DNA of 9,284 bases from Verrucomicrobiota bacterium (GTDB taxonomy: Bacteria; Verrucomicrobiota; Verrucomicrobiia; Chthoniobacterales; UBA10450). A program made the position numbers and the translations under genes. Shown one piece after another: positions 6,544 to 9,284 of this stretch (within the stretch, counting starts at the first letter, position 1; every line of letters begins with the position of its first letter). The notes under the pieces were generated by a model. The model saw only the letters and a list, made by a program, of their open reading frames with translations, made no database searches and was not told where the DNA came from. The DNA is taken from the NCBI GenBank assembly GCA_003218345.1, contig QHNF01000049.1, positions 1 through 9,284 of the forward strand, given 5' to 3'.

Positions 6544-8563
6544 TCCAAGATTAACAGCTTTCGCCCTAGGCGAATTGGATGAGCCGGAAAGATCGACAGT
6601 CGCACGCGTGATCACTGAATCGCCGGAGGCGCAGCGATTTGTCGATGAAACACGCGAGCTTGCGAGCGCACTGAAAAAAGAATTCGCCGCCGAGCTGAAA
6701 ACCGAGAAGCCCGTGTCGGCAAATTTGATCGACATCCGCGATGATCCGTGGCTTTGGTCGATCGCACGGCCACTGGCGATTGCCGCGGTAATTGCAGTAT
6801 GTGCCCTGATCACAGGCGTCGCCATTTTTTCGACACAGCATCAGAAGGAGATCGCGACGGCAAGGCTACCGGCGGCACACCCGGTCGAAGCCGAAGTGGA
6901 GTCGGTGGGGGAACCATCTTCGCCGGTTCTGGCGCAGACAACTCCACCGGCTCAGCCAGAATTTCACGAAGATGCGAGCGCGCCGGCGAAGTGGGCGCGG
7001 CAGTTTGGGATCAAAGCTCCCTCCGCTGGGCCGCTGGCGAAGGGAAAACCGGGGTCTTCCCGAAGTGTCGATATTGCGCAGCAATCATACGCACGACGAG
7101 ACCTGGCGACGTATCGACAGGATTTCAACACTGCGGCGTACGATCACATTGTCGAAAACCCGTTTCTAGATGCGTCGAGCAATCCGCTCTCAACTTTTTC
7201 CATCGACGTGGACACGGCCTCGTATTCGAACATCCGGCGATTCATTAATGAAGGTTCGCTTCCGCCAAAAGATGCAGTTCGCGTGGAAGAGATGATCAAC
7301 TATTTCATTTATGATTACGCGCAGCCGACCGATGAAAAGCCGTTCGCGGTACATGTCGATGTTGCCGGTTGCCCGTGGGAGGTGTCACACCGGCTGGTGC
7401 GGATCGGATTGAAAGGAAAGGAAATCGCGACGGACAAGCGCGGCCCGAGCAATCTGGTTTTTCTGCTCGACGTGTCGGGATCAATGATGCCGCCGGAGCG
7501 GTTGCCGCTGGTGAAACAGGCGATGCGATTGTTGGTCGAGAAGCTGACGGAGAATGATCGCGTGGCGATCGTGGTTTATGCGGGTGCCTCAGGATTGGCG
7601 TTGCCGTCAACGACCGGCGATCACAAGGAACAAATTCTCGAAGCGCTGGAAAACTTGCAGGCCGGCGGATCGACAAACGGCGCTGAGGGAATCCAGCTGG
7701 CCTACAAAATTGCGGCGGCCAATTTCATCAAGGGGGGTGTGAACCGCGTGATTCTCGCCAGTGATGGCGATTTCAACGTGGGCGTCACAAGCCAGGGCGA
7801 TCTGATTCGGTTGATCGAAGAGGAAGCGAAGAGCGGCGTTTTTCTGAGCGTGCTCGGCGTCGGCACGGACAATTTGAAAGACTCGACGATGCAGAAATTG
7901 GTGGATAAAGGGAACGGCAACTACGCCTATCTCGATTCCCCCGATGAAGCGCGAAAGGCGCTCGTGCAACAGATGAACGGAACGCTGATGACGATCGCGA
8001 AGGACGTGAAGATCCAAGTGGAGTTCAATCCAGCGCGCGTCGCGTCCTATCGCTTGATTGGCTATGAGAAACGAATGTTGCGCAAGGGAGATTTTAACAA
8101 CGACAAAGTAGACGCGGGCGAAATCGGCGCAGGTCACACGGTAACGGCGTTGTATGAAGTGGTGCCGGTCGGCACCGCGAACAATCCGGCTACGAGTGTC
8201 CCGCCGGTGGATCTTCTCAAGTACTCGTCTAACGATAGATCGACATCCGCACGATCAACATCTTCCAACGAGATGCTTACTGTGAAGTTGCGTTACAAAA
8301 AACCGGATGAGGATAAGAGCGAATCGGTCGAGCGCGCGGTGACCGATACGAATGAAGGATTTGAAAGCGCGCCGATCGATTTGAAGTTTGCCGCCGCAGT
8401 CGCCGAGTTTGGAATGATCTTGCGCGATTCCGAATACAAAGGAAATGGAACGCTTGACACAGTGCTGGAGTGGGCCCGTGAAGGAAAAGGGAATGACGCC
8501 AATGGTTACCGCGCAGGATTCATTGAATTAGTGCGGAAAACCCAGGCGCTGAAGAAGAGTTAA
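6530..8563 (+). CDS. membrane-anchored VWA (YfbK-type) protein with anti-sigma-like N-terminus
   Basis: The 677-residue protein has four parts. Residues 1-75 form a short helical cytoplasmic region beginning DDPRLTAFALGELDEPE, in the style of anti-sigma N-termini but with no Cys or His, so it is not a zinc-binding type. A membrane helix lies at about 80-101. A Pro/Ala-rich linker runs to about 200. The rest is the YfbK arrangement: an N-terminal module (about 208-300, STFSIDVDTASYSNIRRFI), a VWA domain (about 308-485) and a C-terminal DUF3520-type module (about 490-672). The metal-ion site looks complete: D314-x-S316-x-S318 in DVSGSM, T382 in GGSTNG and D412 in ASDGD. The VWA region would sit in the periplasm and bind a protein ligand through a divalent metal. 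Binding of the neighbouring sigma factor is inferred from the gene overlap and N-terminus. A weak AGAAG precedes ATG 6530. Confidence 0.9.
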   Translation: MNIDDPRLTAFALGELDEPERSTVARVITESPEAQRFVDETRELASALKKEFAAELKTEKPVSANLIDIRDDPWLWSIARPLAIAAVIAVCALITGVAIFSTQHQKEIATARLPAAHPVEAEVESVGEPSSPVLAQTTPPAQPEFHEDASAPAKWARQFGIKAPSAGPLAKGKPGSSRSVDIAQQSYARRDLATYRQDFNTAAYDHIVENPFLDASSNPLSTFSIDVDTASYSNIRRFINEGSLPPKDAVRVEEMINYFIYDYAQPTDEKPFAVHVDVAGCPWEVSHRLVRIGLKGKEIATDKRGPSNLVFLLDVSGSMMPPERLPLVKQAMRLLVEKLTENDRVAIVVYAGASGLALPSTTGDHKEQILEALENLQAGGSTNGAEGIQLAYKIAAANFIKGGVNRVILASDGDFNVGVTSQGDLIRLIEEEAKSGVFLSVLGVGTDNLKDSTMQKLVDKGNGNYAYLDSPDEARKALVQQMNGTLMTIAKDVKIQVEFNPARVASYRLIGYEKRMLRKGDFNNDKVDAGEIGAGHTVTALYEVVPVGTANNPATSVPPVDLLKYSSNDRSTSARSTSSNEMLTVKLRYKKPDEDKSESVERAVTDTNEGFESAPIDLKFAAAVAEFGMILRDSEYKGNGTLDTVLEWAREGKGNDANGYRAGFIELVRKTQALKKS

Positions 8564-8619
8564 AAAATTTACAAGAGTCAAATCATTGAAAGCCGCATGA
8601 GTCGGTCTTCCTTTGTAAA
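8562..8619 (-). terminator. possible rho-independent terminator for the leftward transporter gene
   Basis: Read on the minus strand, TTTACAA (complement of 8613-8619) pairs with TTGTAAA (complement of 8568-8574). An inner, interrupted GAA/CCG stem lies between them. The stem is followed directly by six Ts (complement of 8562-8567). The stem is AT-rich and the loop is long, so this is only moderately convincing. A second small palindrome, TAAAGT-TGTA-ACTTTA at 8616-8631, overlaps its edge. No terminator with a T-tract is seen for the rightward VWA gene. Confidence 0.4.
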
Positions 8620-8645
8620 GTTGTAACTTTAACGTCTTAACCTGT

Positions 8646-9284
8646 CTAAATATTCTCCGCCGCTTCGGTCGTGGCGGCCGGTTTTGCGCGCATCGCTAGA
8701 AATGCGCCCAGAAGCAGAATTGCTGCGCTCCAAACCTGGGCGTGAGTGAGGCGCTCACCGTAAATCCACGCGGAGAGGCCCAGTGCGCCAGCAGGGCAGA
8801 GAAGCTGGAGACTTTGCGCGAGCGCCACGCCGATCTCGCGAATGGCCACGTAGTACAACACATGTGCGAGCGTGATGCAGCTCACGGCTGAGATGATCAG
8901 AATCAGATTCACCTGCGCTCCGGCATGGAGCGGGGCGCCAATTTTTCCAAACGCGAATGTGAGCGGAAGCAACAGAATTGAAGTAATCAAACTGATTAGG
9001 CCGAAACTGCGAATGGATCCAAGCTGCGCTGATGGGCGTTTAACCAGAACACCATAGAGCGCCCAGCAAAACGAGGCGGCAAAGGCGATGAACAATCCGG
9101 GCAGCGCGATATGTCGATCCTGTCCGCCACCCGAGGGATCCGCTGCGGCGAGCGATTGCACATTGGCTTGGAACCAGATCACGCCGAAAGCGCCGATTAA
9201 GCCGAGGAGGGTGCCGGCTTGAAATTGCCATTGCCGGATAACGAAGCGTTCCTCTGGGAAAAACGCCAGCGCGAGTAGCGCTGT
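8646..9284 (-). CDS. EamA/DMT superfamily transporter, 5' end beyond the window
   Basis: This is the C-terminal 212 residues of an inner-membrane permease of the drug/metabolite transporter superfamily. The visible part starts in the end of the first EamA repeat, with FFPEERFVIRQWQFQAGTLL followed by a helix ending GVIWFQ. The second EamA repeat runs from ALPGLFIAFAASFCWALYGV to YGERLTHAQVWSAAILLLGAFLAM. About six to seven hydrophobic helices are visible, and the ExR motif of each half (EERF, GERL) is present. A shorter reading from GTG 9182 is possible but would cut the protein inside a helix. The frame stays open to the window edge, so the gene is taken as continuing past 9284. The substrate (amino acid, metabolite or drug) cannot be told. 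It converges on the VWA gene with an 82-base gap. Confidence 0.9.
   Translation of the reverse strand, partial: TALLALAFFPEERFVIRQWQFQAGTLLGLIGAFGVIWFQANVQSLAAADPSGGGQDRHIALPGLFIAFAASFCWALYGVLVKRPSAQLGSIRSFGLISLITSILLLPLTFAFGKIGAPLHAGAQVNLILIISAVSCITLAHVLYYVAIREIGVALAQSLQLLCPAGALGLSAWIYGERLTHAQVWSAAILLLGAFLAMRAKPAATTEAAENI

Noticed and set aside
7607..8137. 176-codon minus-strand frame opposite the VWA domain
   Set aside because: The plus strand encodes a complete VWA domain here; the long antisense frame is a by-product of codon use.

Overview
The window is an ordinary-looking bacterial chromosomal segment with eight protein-coding genes, seven of them complete. Three signs suggest a Gram-negative, Verrucomicrobiota-like soil bacterium (Chthoniobacterales/Udaeobacter type). 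There is a small TonB protein and two exported proteases. An ECF sigma factor is followed by a YfbK-type VWA protein with an anti-sigma-like N-terminus. An intergenic inverted repeat near 3176-3269 also resembles those scattered through such genomes. This assignment is an inference from memory of family style; there is no rRNA or other marker to settle it.

Left part (5-3153): two divergent genes for exported peptidases share a gap of under 90 bases. The leftward gene is a DUF885-family putative zinc hydrolase. The rightward gene is an S41 C-terminal processing (tail-specific) protease with a PDZ domain and an intact Ser/Lys dyad.

Middle (3154-5209): tsaD, for the universal tRNA t6A modification, follows the protease. 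It converges on a polyprenyl diphosphate synthase of the IspA type. tsaD is bracketed by two inverted repeats. The first (3176-3269) contains its start codon. The second (4263-4326) contains its last codons and stop as well as the stop of the convergent synthase gene. These overlaps are the most unusual thing visible at DNA level.

Right part (5321-8563): a same-strand cluster of a TonB-family protein, an ECF sigma factor, and a 677-residue protein. That last protein joins a cysteine-free anti-sigma-like N-terminus, one membrane helix and a periplasmic YfbK-type VWA region. The sigma gene and the VWA gene overlap by 14 bases, which fits a sigma factor controlled by a membrane-bound VWA sensor. 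The window closes with the 3' part of a leftward EamA/DMT transporter gene that runs off the right edge, probably with a hairpin-plus-T-tract terminator.

No tRNA, rRNA, CRISPR array, insertion sequence or phage gene was seen. No gap between genes exceeds about 111 bases. I do not see a clearly new defence or mobile system; the candidates worth following up are the sigma/VWA pair and the repeats built into the ends of tsaD.
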